In this document: positions 46,108 to 55,044 of the stretch, one piece after another
Position numbering within the stretch: the first letter of the stretch is position 1
How the letters are laid out: every line of letters starts with the position of its first letter
Assembly (NCBI RefSeq): GCF_009696045.1
Contig: NZ_VUMT01000002.1
Coordinates: 1 to 64,000, forward strand
DNA length: 64,000 nt
Source: Velocimicrobium porci
Lineage (GTDB): Bacteria > Bacillota > Clostridia > Lachnospirales > Lachnospiraceae
Direction: 5' to 3'
The notes under the pieces: model-generated
What the model saw: the letters and a program-made list of their open reading frames with translations, nothing else
Told to the model about the DNA's origin: nothing
Database searches by the model: none
Made by a program: the position numbers and the translations under genes

Positions 46108-47106
46108 CTAATTTAATGCCTGCTTCAAAATTTCAAGATTATCCTCCATTGCATTCAAGTAGGTAAAGTCCCCCTCTAGTTCAGCCTTTGTAACAGATTG
46201 CAAAGAGTTCATAACAAGAATTTTTTGATTTTTTTCTTTTGTATTTTTACAAATTGTGTCTGCAATTTTTTGATTAGAATTTTCAATTACTAAAACAGAA
46301 GATAATTCTAACTCATCTACTTTTTTAGCTAAAAATGTAATTGTTTCAAAGCTCGCCTCTGTCTCCGTACTGCATCCAGCAAAGGCAGCATAATATTTAA
46401 TGTTATAATCATCTGCCAAATATCGGAATGGAAATCTATCACCAAATAATATGGTCCGATTAGTGGAAGCTTTTACAGTATTTTCATAGTTTTTATCTAA
46501 CTCATCTATTTTAGTAATATAGCGATTTCTATTCTGTTCAAATTCTTTCTCATGACTGGTATTTATTTTCACGATAGATTCTGTAATTTTATCTACGAGA
46601 ATTTTAGTATTTTTCAATGATAGCCAAACATGCTCATCGTATTCCAGACTTTCTTCTTGCTTTTCGTCCTCTTCTTCCCCACTTTGCATTCCTTCTACAA
46701 CTTCTTCCGCTTTCACATTAGCGCCAAGAACCTCCAATAAGTTAATAACCTGCATATCTTTATTGGTTGTTTTTTCCAAAGCATCTTCTACCCATTCATC
46801 CGATTCGCCTCCGACGTAAATAAAAATATCACAAGCTCCTACTTTTGCAATATCCCCCGCTGTCGGTTGATAATTATGCAGGTCAACTCCATCATCCATA
46901 AGCAATGTTAAATCAAATTGCTCCGTATTCTTCCCGATGATTTCCCGAACCCAGTCATATTGTGGAAAATTCGTGCAAACAATACTTATTTTATTTTTTT
47001 CTTTCATTTTATCTGCACTTGAATCTATTTTTCCGCATCCGGAAACAAGCCCCATACAAAGTATCAGAGCAACTATCAATACCAATATTTTATTTTTTTG
47101 TATCAT
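46108..47106 (-). CDS. Metal-binding lipoprotein (ZnuA/AdcA-like)
   Basis: A 332-residue extracellular binding protein. A lipobox LVSGC lies near residue 24. Cluster A-I features are NFPQYDWVREI, DGVDLHNYQPTAGD (metal His), an acidic stretch EEDEKQEESLEYDEHVWLSL including the second His, and AAFAGCSTETEASFETI. The acidic loop is richer in Glu and Asp than in His, unlike the His-rich loop of many ZnuA proteins. The ATG at 47106 lies only five bases from GGAGG, and this site sits in a hairpin. Confidence 0.9.
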   Translation of the reverse strand: MIQKNKILVLIVALILCMGLVSGCGKIDSSADKMKEKNKISIVCTNFPQYDWVREIIGKNTEQFDLTLLMDDGVDLHNYQPTAGDIAKVGACDIFIYVGGESDEWVEDALEKTTNKDMQVINLLEVLGANVKAEEVVEGMQSGEEEDEKQEESLEYDEHVWLSLKNTKILVDKITESIVKINTSHEKEFEQNRNRYITKIDELDKNYENTVKASTNRTILFGDRFPFRYLADDYNIKYYAAFAGCSTETEASFETITFLAKKVDELELSSVLVIENSNQKIADTICKNTKEKNQKILVMNSLQSVTKAELEGDFTYLNAMEDNLEILKQALN

Positions 47107-47111
47107 AAAAA

Positions 47112-47180
47112 CCTCCATAATCTAAAAAATTGTATGCGAAAAATACCAACTACTGTTGGCATACTTTTTGATTATGGAGC
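47112..47180 (-). promoter_or_regulatory. Hairpin covering the ribosome binding site of the metal-binding gene
   Basis: GATTATGGAG and CTCCATAATC (47113-47122 with 47170-47179) form a perfect 10-bp stem that includes four bases of the GGAGG site. Inside it ATGCCAAC-AGTA-GTTGGTAT (47143-47162) forms a second stem followed by TTTTCG, terminator-like. The structure could limit both readthrough and translation of the binding-protein gene. Confidence 0.6.
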
Positions 47181-47183
47181 TAT

Positions 47184-47480
47184 TTAATCCAGTAATTCTA
47201 CTTTTAAAGTTATAAGGGTATGTTTTACACAGAACTCATTATTATAAATCGTGTATATTAGTGTGAACACACAAAGCATCGCTAGGAATAGCGATAGAAT
47301 TGGAATTAATTTAATACTTGAAATAAATTGCGAAGCCTCATCAATATGCATACAAATTGGACAATTTTCTCCAGAACAATCATGATACAGGTTCTCAGCA
47401 ATATAAAGGTAAGAAAATGTTATTTCAAAAAATAAAAAAGTAATCATAAGAAATACTAATATTCTATAACTCTTTTTCAT
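47184..47480 (-). CDS. Small membrane protein with CxxxxCPIC motif
   Basis: A 98-residue protein with two membrane helices (about 7-28 and 56-80). They are joined by an extracellular loop holding HDCSGENCPICMHI, with three Cys and two His. The start at 47480 follows GGAGG at eight bases; the longer frame adds five residues. It is the first gene of the metal ABC operon. The loop is a plausible Zn2+ ligand set, so it may sense or capture metal. No family name is certain. Confidence 0.7.
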   Translation of the reverse strand: MKKSYRILVFLMITFLFFEITFSYLYIAENLYHDCSGENCPICMHIDEASQFISSIKLIPILSLFLAMLCVFTLIYTIYNNEFCVKHTLITLKVELLD

Positions 47481-47676
47481 AAAATACACCTCCACTCATA
47501 AATTACTTGTTTTTGCCCAATTCAAACAGAACACTAAAAACAATTTTACTACAACAAAAATAAAAATTACATTTTTTTATTTTATACATAGTCCACAGAA
47601 AAGTCAAGAATTTAAAATTGCTAACTTTTTATTCTGCTGTTACATTGCAATCACTTACCATCATAAGCATTATTAT

Positions 47677-47801
47677 AAAAAAATAGACTAAAAAATATCT
47701 ATAAACACCCTAAACTCCAAACAGCTGTTTAACTAAAATTCAGTTCAAAACAGCCTGCTTCGGATAAACAGCATTTTTAATACTCTTCAGTCTATTTTTT
47801 T
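47677..47801 (-). terminator. Large terminator-like hairpin after dapB
   Basis: AAAAAAATAGACT (47677-47689) and AGTCTATTTTTTT (47789-47801) form a perfect 13-bp outer stem around 99 bases, which hold further stems (AAACAGCTGTTT palindrome). On the minus strand it ends in a T run and follows dapB at once. The size and nested arms also fit a small inserted repeat that now serves as terminator. Confidence 0.6.
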
Positions 47802-47807
47802 AATATA

Positions 47808-48566
47808 TTAAATTCTCACAACATCGCTCATGTCATAAAATCCAGGTCTTCTACCCTTTAAAAACTTAGCGGCTGCTACTGCACCTTTTGCAAATACAGC
47901 TTTCGAATATGCAGTATGCTTAAATTCAATCACTTCGTCAGTTCCGGCAAATATTACTTCATGCTCACCAACAATTGTTCCGCCTCGCACTGCAGAAATA
48001 CCAAGTTCTTTTTTACCACGTTTTTCATTTCTAGTCGAACGGTCAAACATATATTCATATTGACCATCCATTACCTCATTTATAGAATCAGCTAATGCTA
48101 ATGCCGTTCCGGATGGAGCATCCTTTTTCTGATTATGATGCTTTTCCACAATTTCGACATCAAAATCAGCCGGTGCTAAAACGCTTACTGCTTCTTTTAC
48201 TAATTTAAGAAGCATATTGATTCCCAAAGACATATTTGCAGACTTTAAAATAGGTATTAAATTACTGCATTGCTTTACTTTTTTTAATTGTTCCTCTGTT
48301 AAACCTGTTGTACATAATACAATAGGCAATCTTTTTACAATTGCATTATCTAATAACGAATCAACGGCAACCGCCGCAGCAAAATCAATGATTACATCGG
48401 CTTCGATATCACATTGGCTAAGACTTTGAAATACAGGATACTCATTTTCCATTGTATTATGAATATCAATTCCTGCTACAATTTCAGCCTCCGCGTCTTC
48501 CTTTACGATTCTTGTAATTGTCTGCCCCATAGCACCATTACAACCGTGCATGATTATTCTTGTCAT
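47808..48566 (-). CDS. dapB: 4-hydroxy-tetrahydrodipicolinate reductase
   Basis: A 252-residue enzyme that reduces the DapA product with NAD(P)H in lysine and diaminopimelate synthesis. The Rossmann opening is MHGCNGAMGQTITR, the active-site line is EKHHNQKKDAPSGTAL, and the substrate site RGGTIVGEHEV is complete. The gene follows a transposase remnant that now separates it from dapA. Confidence 0.96.
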   Translation of the reverse strand: MTRIIMHGCNGAMGQTITRIVKEDAEAEIVAGIDIHNTMENEYPVFQSLSQCDIEADVIIDFAAAVAVDSLLDNAIVKRLPIVLCTTGLTEEQLKKVKQCSNLIPILKSANMSLGINMLLKLVKEAVSVLAPADFDVEIVEKHHNQKKDAPSGTALALADSINEVMDGQYEYMFDRSTRNEKRGKKELGISAVRGGTIVGEHEVIFAGTDEVIEFKHTAYSKAVFAKGAVAAAKFLKGRRPGFYDMSDVVRI

Positions 48567-48596
48567 AATGTACCGTTACTGAAAACTTATAAAAAG

Positions 48597-49047
48597 TTAT
48601 AACCTTTTATATTTCATTCCTACTAATTCCGAACTAACGTATCCGTACAAATCTTCGATACAAATAAAGCTTGGTTCTTGTTCACTTTTTATAAGGTTAC
48701 TTGTTTTACAGTAATTTTCTCCTTTCTTATTTTTCCCATATCTTCTTGATATGGAACGCTGTAACCTGCATTTTCTTTTCTCTAGTTTCTTTACTTTTTG
48801 AGTTTTATTTATATTCTGATACTTATGCCCATCCGAACAGATCGCTAAATCTTTCATTCCTAAATCAATTCCAATGCCTTCGTTTGATGGAAGAGCAAAA
48901 CGATTTTCGCAAGTCGCCGTCCGGGATAAACTTACCACCATTCTTATAATTCTCTTGCTCTCTACTCAAAGCCCAGTTATAAGCAAATCTGGCCGTATTG
49001 ACATATTGGAATAATTTCGTCTTTTGCTTATTGTTTGGTAGCAACAT
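48597..49047 (-). pseudogene. TnpB (IS605 OrfB) remnant between dapA and dapB
   Basis: Two overlapping frames are pieces of one TnpB protein. The N-terminal piece reads LLPNNKQKTKLF and FAYNWALSREQ. The later piece holds the RuvC-like GIGIDLGMKDLAI (first Asp) and a shortened FICIEDL (Glu). The middle of the protein and the zinc-finger C-terminus are deleted and a frameshift separates the parts, so no active nuclease is made. It has inserted between dapA and dapB, yet both flanking genes look intact. Confidence 0.85.
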
Positions 49048-49073
49048 GATTCGAATTGTTTTTATTTTGTTTA

Positions 49074-49961
49074 TCAGTTAAGCAGTCCTGCTTTTTTCAA
49101 TTCCTCCTCGAGCTTTGGAACATGCGTTGCTTCCATTTCTGTCAGTGGAAGCCGCAGGGAGCCAACTTCCATTCCCATCAAATTCAATGCTTTCTTAACC
49201 GGAATTGGATTTACCTCACTAAATAATGCTTTGACTAATGGTAAATATTTTAATTGTAATTGTAAGCTTTCTTTTGTACGTCCTTCCAAATAATAAGTAA
49301 CAATATCATGGGTTTCTTTTGGTACTACATTCGCCAAAACAGAAATAACACCTTTTCCACCTAATGATAAAACGGGTACAATCTGGTCATCATTACCAGA
49401 ATATAAATCTATTTTTCCATCTGTTAAGTTCATAATTTCTGCAACTTGTGAAATATTTCCACTTGCTTCTTTAATCGCAACAATATTTTCTACATTTTTA
49501 TATAGTGTCGCTACCGTCTGAGGTGCAATATTTACCCCCGTTCTACTTGCTACACTATATAATATGATTGGAAGCTTAACTGATTTAGCTATTGCTGTAT
49601 AGTGAGCAATTAAACCATTCTGTGTTGCTTTGTTATAATATGGTGTTACACACAACAAACCGTCTGCACCATATTTTTCTGCCTCCATCGACATATCAAT
49701 TGCACTTTGGGTACAGTTTGAACCTGTACCTGCAATAATCGGAATACGTTTCTTTGCAAAATCAATACATGCCTTTATTGTTTCTTTATGTTCTTTTACA
49801 GTTATTGTTGAAGCCTCTCCTGTTGTTCCACAGACAATAATAGCGTCTGTGCTATTCTTTACATGGTATTCAACTAACTCCTCTAATTTTTCAAAATTGA
49901 TTGCTCCATTTTCTTTCATTGGTGTTACCAATGCAACACCTGATCCTGTAAATATAGCCAT
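49074..49961 (-). CDS. dapA: 4-hydroxy-tetrahydrodipicolinate synthase
   Basis: A 295-residue TIM-barrel aldolase that condenses pyruvate and aspartate semialdehyde. The family signature VCGTTGEASTIT, the catalytic Tyr in ILYSVASRTG and the Schiff-base Lys in VAIKEASGN are visible. The start at 49961 follows AGGAGG. The lysine riboswitch and its terminator lie immediately upstream, so transcription should fall when lysine is plentiful. Confidence 0.97.
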   Translation of the reverse strand: MAIFTGSGVALVTPMKENGAINFEKLEELVEYHVKNSTDAIIVCGTTGEASTITVKEHKETIKACIDFAKKRIPIIAGTGSNCTQSAIDMSMEAEKYGADGLLCVTPYYNKATQNGLIAHYTAIAKSVKLPIILYSVASRTGVNIAPQTVATLYKNVENIVAIKEASGNISQVAEIMNLTDGKIDLYSGNDDQIVPVLSLGGKGVISVLANVVPKETHDIVTYYLEGRTKESLQLQLKYLPLVKALFSEVNPIPVKKALNLMGMEVGSLRLPLTEMEATHVPKLEEELKKAGLLN

Positions 49962-50001
49962 TTACTTTTCCTCCTAAAAATAATAAACTGCAAACAAAAA
50001 A

Positions 50002-50018
50002 GTCGACCGATGGCCGAC
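50002..50018 (-). terminator. Terminator of the lysine riboswitch
   Basis: GTCGGCC-ATC-GGTCGAC (one G-T pair) followed by TTTTTT on the minus strand, directly before dapA. Confidence 0.85.
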
Positions 50019-50117
50019 CCCTAAAGAACATGCTAATTAATCCTCAACAGTTGTATATTATTAGACTGCGTATCACACTAATAATTATACATTCTATTAT
50101 GAAAACTTACACCTCTT

Positions 50118-50286
50118 TAGGTAGCACTCCATCAAACGATTGATGACAGTGATATGGTTCTTCACCATACCCCCAGGAACGATAAAATTCAGGTCTATCT
50201 ACCTTCGGCATTGCCACCTTTCTGCCATTCTCATCTATGCCTGAACATATCCAATAACATACTATTTGTACAATGCACCTCTACCA
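50118..50286 (-). promoter_or_regulatory. Lysine riboswitch (L box)
   Basis: The minus strand reads AGAGGTGCATTG at the 5' side. Then come AGAAAGGTGGCAATGCCGAA, CCTGGGGGTATGG, CTGTCATCAATCG and GGAGTGCTACCT at the 3' side, the conserved pieces of the lysine aptamer in the right order. P1 is formed by AGGTGCA-like and TGCTACCT ends. The expression platform is the terminator at 50002-50018. It controls dapA and, by readthrough, dapB. Confidence 0.9.
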
Positions 50287-50354
50287 ATTTTAGTATATAC
50301 TAACATTGTGTAATCTGTTTGTCAACTTAAAATTCAAATTCTTTTCATAATTAT

Positions 50355-50852
50355 TCATTCGTTGTTCTCTTTTACTGTTCTGAATTCTGTCACAACATCC
50401 GCATGGGAAATCAACTCGTCCGGAAGCTTTTGCCCAGTAAGAATTAAACCAAAATCTTCCTCTTTAAGCTCAATCAAGCTTATCAATTCTTCTTTTGATA
50501 TAATTTCTAAATCTAATAGTCCAAGAACCTCATCTAATACAAGCAAATCACACTCTCTTGTCTCAATTACCTTTTTAGCAAAATTAAATCCATTAATAAT
50601 ATTCCGTTTTTCTTCATTTTTTTCTTCGTCTGACAGATTACAATAACCTTCTTCTTCTTTTTCAAAACGGAATAGCTTAATCTCAGGTTCTAAACGGTTT
50701 AAAAATTTAACTTCTTCTAAACCTTTCCCCTTCAGAAATTGTATGATAATAACACAGCGTCCAAGACTGGCTTCTTTTATACAAAGACCAATGGCAGAAG
50801 AAGTCTTTCCCTCACCCTGTCCATAGTATATTCGTACCTTTGTATTACTCAT
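50355..50852 (-). CDS. Corrinoid adenosyltransferase (CobO/BtuR type)
   Basis: A 165-residue P-loop enzyme that transfers adenosine from ATP to Co(I) corrinoids. The opening VRIYYGQGEGKTSSAIG holds the P-loop; VIIIQFLKGKG, CDLLVLDEVLGLLD and GLILTGQKLPDELI are family lines. The start at 50852 follows GGAGGG; the longer frame overlaps it. No other cobalamin genes lie nearby, so it may serve salvage of B12. Confidence 0.92.
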   Translation of the reverse strand: MSNTKVRIYYGQGEGKTSSAIGLCIKEASLGRCVIIIQFLKGKGLEEVKFLNRLEPEIKLFRFEKEEEGYCNLSDEEKNEEKRNIINGFNFAKKVIETRECDLLVLDEVLGLLDLEIISKEELISLIELKEEDFGLILTGQKLPDELISHADVVTEFRTVKENNE

Positions 50853-50972
50853 TTTATTCCCTCCTTTTTCTCTTCCCATCAATAAAGAGAAAATATGGTT
50901 TTGCTATAACAATTTCCTCATACGAAAGTTATTATAGCACCATTCCCAAGAAAAAGCTATTCTTTTATTTAT

Positions 50973-51160
50973 ATGATACCAGGGTCAAAAGGTCATGTTT
51001 TTCATGCTGGCATGAAAAAACATGGCTTTGCGACCCGCAAAAACATGAGAAAGTAGCCTGGACAGGGCGGATTTCGAATGTTTTTAGGATGACGGGAGCA
51101 CAAAGTGCATAGTCATCCGTAGGTATCAAGGGGCAAAATATCTTTTGACCCCGACATCAT
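50973..51160. repeat. 188-bp MITE-like element
   Basis: The ends are imperfect inverted repeats: ATGATACCAGGGTCAAAAG at the left and the complement of ATGATGTCGGGGTCAAAAG at the right (16 of 19 match). It is GC-richer than its surroundings, has no coding frame, and folds internally: CATGTTTTTCATGC with GCATGAAAAAACATG, and GGATGAC with GTCATCC. One end of the same family recurs at 4954-4976. It lies between the adenosyltransferase and SSB-like genes. Confidence 0.7.
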
Positions 51161-51184
51161 TTATATGCTCTTATTATCTCCTTA

Positions 51185-51814
51185 CTATTCTTCTAAATAT
51201 TCTAATTTGCTAACAGAAACTTCATAGGCAACTCTCTTTTCTACCTCAGTTTCTGATATTTTCTTTTGGTATTCTCTACTTTGAATTCTTCCCCAAATAC
51301 GCAAATGTCCTCCTACTTCAAACTTTTCTGCATATCTTGCATTTCTTCCCCATGAGATACAAGGTATATAATCTGATTTTCCATATGGACGATTAACCGC
51401 CAGCAATAAATCTGCAATTTCTCTTCCAAGAGGCGTCTTTCTATATACTGGTGTTTTGCAAATATACCCGTCTAAATAGATAAAATTAGGTTTACTACTC
51501 TCATATCCCTCTTCACATACCCTAATTTCTCTTACAAATACGGATAATACTAACTTGTTTTTTGATTCTTCATGACGATTATAAGAACGGAATTGACCAC
51601 TTGCTTCAATAATCTCCCCTCTATAATCTTTACTTACATCAATTAACCGTTCCGATATCATAAGTGGAATGATATCATAAGAATCACTCAAACGATTCAC
51701 TTCAACATCCAGTAAATAAAATCCTTCCCCAAACACGTCATGACTATAACGGAATTCACTTACTACCTTTCCTGAAATGTTTACCTGATTGTTATCAAAT
51801 ACTTTATCTGTCAT
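51185..51814 (-). CDS. Single-stranded DNA-binding-like protein
   Basis: A 209-residue protein with two SSB-type OB folds in tandem: NQVNISGKVVSEFRYSHDVF at residues 8-100, and NFIYLDGYICKTPVYRKTPL onwards to about 200 with PCISWGRNARYAEKF. The acidic C-terminal tip used by SSB to bring in partners is missing. It probably binds single-stranded DNA or substitutes for PriB-like functions; the house-keeping SSB is likely elsewhere. The start follows GGAG at eight bases. Confidence 0.75.
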   Translation of the reverse strand: MTDKVFDNNQVNISGKVVSEFRYSHDVFGEGFYLLDVEVNRLSDSYDIIPLMISERLIDVSKDYRGEIIEASGQFRSYNRHEESKNKLVLSVFVREIRVCEEGYESSKPNFIYLDGYICKTPVYRKTPLGREIADLLLAVNRPYGKSDYIPCISWGRNARYAEKFEVGGHLRIWGRIQSREYQKKISETEVEKRVAYEVSVSKLEYLEE

Positions 51815-52117
51815 ATGTATGACTCCTCTCTTTTTTCGAATATGTATTTTTATATTTTGTCATTAATATATATATGTAAAAAAATATAAAAATAGAATAA
51901 ATTTTCATCCCCCTTTTTCTACATTTTAAAACATTTGATTCATTCTATCAAACAACTGCTATTATTTCAATTATTATTTCTAACAATATTTCCCATGATT
52001 TTTATATAATATTACATTCTAATTTATTTTTTCATGCAAAGAATGGCACTCGTTATAAGTCGTATTCCCTTTTTAATAGCAAAGTGCATAATAATAAGAA
52101 CAGACAAAACTTAAAAC
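51815..52117. other. Gene-free region upstream of typA
   Basis: AT-rich stretch between divergent genes. Apart from the typA promoter at its right side I see no gene or strong structure. Confidence 0.5.
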
Positions 52118-52145
52118 TTGCAAATTTTCAAAGATGTGATATAAT
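52118..52145 (+). promoter_or_regulatory. Promoter of typA
   Basis: TTGCAA (52118-52123), 16 bp, TATAAT (52140-52145), about 55 bases before the start. Confidence 0.7.
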
Positions 52146-52200
52146 TAATCAGTTGTACGTGAACGGGTAACCCCCAACAGCAATTGATAGGAGAAATAAA

Positions 52201-54039
52201 ATGAAACAAAAAAGAGAAGATATTCGTAATATTGCTATTATTGCCCATGTAGACCATGGTAAAACTACATTGGTTGACGAATTATTAAAACAGAGCGGAG
52301 TATTTCGTAGCAATCAAGCTGTTGTTGAGAGAGTCATGGATTCCAACGATATTGAAAGAGAACGTGGAATTACAATTCTTTCCAAAAATACAGCCGTTTA
52401 TTATAAGGATACTAAAATTAATATCATCGATACACCCGGACATGCTGACTTCGGTGGCGAAGTAGAGCGTGTATTAAAAATGGTAAATGGTGTTATTCTA
52501 GTAGTAGATGCTTTTGAGGGAGCTATGCCTCAGACTAAATTTGTTTTAAAGAAAGCATTAGAGCTGGAGCTTCCTGTTATTGTATGTATCAATAAAATTG
52601 ACCGTCCGGAAGCTCGCCCTAACGAGGTCATTGATGAAGTACTGGAACTTTTCATTGATTTAGATGCAAATGAAGAACAACTTGATTGTCCTTTCGTATT
52701 TGCTTCTGCAAAATCCGGTGTAGCTTGCCTGGATTTAAATCAAACACCTGAAAATATGCAGCCATTATTTGAAACAATTCTTGATTATATACCTGCACCT
52801 GAAGGTGACCCGGAAGCAGATACACAAATGTTAATCAGTACAATTGATTACAATGACTACGTTGGTCGAATCGGTGTTGGTAAAATTGATAATGGAAGTC
52901 TTCGCGTAAACCAGGATGTTGTTCTTGTAAACGAACATGATCCGGACAAGTTCCAAAAGGTTAAGATTAGTAAATTATACGAATTTGATGGTCTTAAAAA
53001 AGTAGAAGTTACCGAAGCAAAATTTGGTTCAATTGTGGCCGTATCCGGTATCACAGATATCCACATTGGTGACACAATTTGTTCCCCGGATAATCCTGAA
53101 CCAATTCCATTCCAAAAAATTTCAGAACCAACGATTTCTATGGATTTCTTGGTAAATGATTCTCCACTTGCAGGGCAAGAGGGAAAATTTGTAACTTCTC
53201 GCCATTTAAGAGACCGCTTATTCCGTGAATTAAATACAGATGTTAGTCTTCGTGTTGAAGAAACAGAAAGTGCAGACTGCTTTAAAGTATCAGGACGTGG
53301 AGAACTCCACTTGTCTGTACTAATTGAAAATATGCGTCGTGAAGGCTATGAATTTGCTGTCAGCAAGGCAGAAGTCCTATATAAATATGACGAAAGAAAT
53401 AAAAAATTAGAACCAATGGAACGTGCTTATGTTGATGTTCCAGAAGAATTTGCAGGTAATGTTATCGAAAAATTAAGCCAGCGCAAAGGTGAATTACAAG
53501 GTATGTCAATGGCAAATGGCGGATATACAAGACTCGAATTTTTAATTCCTTCCCGTGGTTTAATCGGTTATCGTGGTGAATTCATGACAGATACAAAAGG
53601 AAATGGTATTATTAATACTGTTTTTGAAGAATATGGTCCATACAAGGGTGATATTCAATATAGAAAACAAGGTTCTCTTATTGCCTTTGAATCTGGTGAA
53701 ACAATCACTTATGGCTTGTTTAATGCCCAAGAACGTGGTACATTATTTGTAGGACCCGGTGAAAAAGTATATGGTGGTATGATTGTAGGGCAAAATGGAA
53801 AAGCTGAAGATATTGAAGTAAATGTATGTAAAAGAAAGCAGTTGACAAATACTCGTGCTTCCGGTTCTGATGATGCTTTGAAATTAACCCCACCTAGAGT
53901 ATTAAGCTTAGAGCAGGCACTTGAATATATTGATACTGATGAATACTTGGAAGTAACACCTGAGAGCCTGCGTATTCGTAAGAAAATTTTAGATCCAACG
54001 CAAAGAATGCGTGCAAAACGTAATAGTAACAACAAATAA
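52201..54039 (+). CDS. typA: Ribosome-associated GTPase TypA/BipA
   Basis: A 612-residue translational GTPase that binds the ribosome and supports 50S assembly and growth under stress. G motifs are AHVDHGKTT (G1), RGITI (G2), DTPGHADF (G3), NKID (G4) and SAKSG (G5). Domains II and III and V follow, with the BipA-specific C-terminal domain ([34 protein letters not shown]). Length and start (AGGAGA seven bases before ATG) are typical. Confidence 0.97.
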   Translation: MKQKREDIRNIAIIAHVDHGKTTLVDELLKQSGVFRSNQAVVERVMDSNDIERERGITILSKNTAVYYKDTKINIIDTPGHADFGGEVERVLKMVNGVILVVDAFEGAMPQTKFVLKKALELELPVIVCINKIDRPEARPNEVIDEVLELFIDLDANEEQLDCPFVFASAKSGVACLDLNQTPENMQPLFETILDYIPAPEGDPEADTQMLISTIDYNDYVGRIGVGKIDNGSLRVNQDVVLVNEHDPDKFQKVKISKLYEFDGLKKVEVTEAKFGSIVAVSGITDIHIGDTICSPDNPEPIPFQKISEPTISMDFLVNDSPLAGQEGKFVTSRHLRDRLFRELNTDVSLRVEETESADCFKVSGRGELHLSVLIENMRREGYEFAVSKAEVLYKYDERNKKLEPMERAYVDVPEEFAGNVIEKLSQRKGELQGMSMANGGYTRLEFLIPSRGLIGYRGEFMTDTKGNGIINTVFEEYGPYKGDIQYRKQGSLIAFESGETITYGLFNAQERGTLFVGPGEKVYGGMIVGQNGKAEDIEVNVCKRKQLTNTRASGSDDALKLTPPRVLSLEQALEYIDTDEYLEVTPESLRIRKKILDPTQRMRAKRNSNNK

Positions 54040-54068
54040 CCCCTCTCACTTTATAAGGAAGGTGAATT

Positions 54069-54983
54069 ATGACTGTAAGTTTAAATAGCATAACCGCATT
54101 TAGCCAGTCAGAATTGAGGAAATACGCTGCTCTTCGTCCTATCTATACTAGCGAAGGGCAGTTTTTAAATCAATTTATCTGGTCTGAATACTATAATACA
54201 GAGTATATTAAAACAGATTCTTATCTTTATTTTCTAATTGATGTATACAAACGACGTTCTACGATGATGCCTTACTGCCGTGTAGAAGATATCGAATCCA
54301 CCTTTTGGGCAATCAAGCAATACTTTAATGAAGAATTAAAACTTCCGATGATTATGTACCTTGCAGATGAAACATTTTTATCTGTAATGAAACAATCTCC
54401 ACGTTTTTTAGATGAATTTACATTTGAAGAAGACCGTGATTCATCGGATTATATCTATTCTGCTGACAAATTACGCACATTAAGCGGAAAGGCTTATCAT
54501 AAGAAAAAAAACCATGTAAATGCTTTTTTAAAGGAATATGCCGGACGATTTGAGTATTCTACTCTTTCCTGCCGGAATATGGATGAAATTGAACAATTTC
54601 ACGAGGAATGGTTAAAAGAACGAACCTTAACAGACCATTTTAACAGTATACGAAGTGAAGAAGACGGCGTTCACCGGATTTTTGATAATTGTTTTCTTTT
54701 GGATTGTAAATTAGGCGGAATTTATATCGATGGTAAGCTGGAAGCTTATTCTATCGGGAGCTATAATCCTAATACAAAATATGCTTATATTCATATAGAA
54801 AAAGCCAATCCAAACTTCCGAGGTTTATACAATTATATCAATCAGCAATTTCTGATTCATGAATTCCCGGAAGCTGAATTTGTAAACCGTGAAGATGACC
54901 TAGGGCAGGAGGGTCTTCGTAAATCCAAACTTTCTTATAAACCAATACGTTTAGAAACCAAATATGTAATACGAGAAAAATAA
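54069..54983 (+). CDS. DUF2156 protein (GNAT-like)
   Basis: A 304-residue protein of the DUF2156 family, which shares its fold with the catalytic domain of MprF-type lysyl-phosphatidylglycerol synthases and FemX-like transferases. Family lines are SEGQFLNQFIWSEYYN, LSGKAYHKKKNHVNAF and the C-terminal PNFRGLYNYINQQF and EDLGQEGLRKSK. It lies 29 bp after typA and shares its transcript. No membrane helices are present. The substrate is unknown. Confidence 0.85.
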   Translation: MTVSLNSITAFSQSELRKYAALRPIYTSEGQFLNQFIWSEYYNTEYIKTDSYLYFLIDVYKRRSTMMPYCRVEDIESTFWAIKQYFNEELKLPMIMYLADETFLSVMKQSPRFLDEFTFEEDRDSSDYIYSADKLRTLSGKAYHKKKNHVNAFLKEYAGRFEYSTLSCRNMDEIEQFHEEWLKERTLTDHFNSIRSEEDGVHRIFDNCFLLDCKLGGIYIDGKLEAYSIGSYNPNTKYAYIHIEKANPNFRGLYNYINQQFLIHEFPEAEFVNREDDLGQEGLRKSKLSYKPIRLETKYVIREK

Positions 54984-54988
54984 AAACT

Positions 54989-55031
54989 AAGAGTTTGGTA
55001 CAAAGTAATTTTGCTTCTGTACCAAACTCTT
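54989..55031. terminator. Bidirectional terminator
   Basis: AAGAGTTTGGTACA (54989-55002) pairs perfectly with TGTACCAAACTCTT (55018-55031), flanked by AT-rich ends. It separates the convergent DUF2156 and tarJ-like genes. Confidence 0.8.
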
Positions 55032-55044
55032 ATTCATCTATAGC

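Noticed and set aside
47496-47600. Zur-type operator before the metal ABC operon
   Set aside because: No convincing TCGTAAT-type inverted repeat was seen in the AT-rich upstream region.
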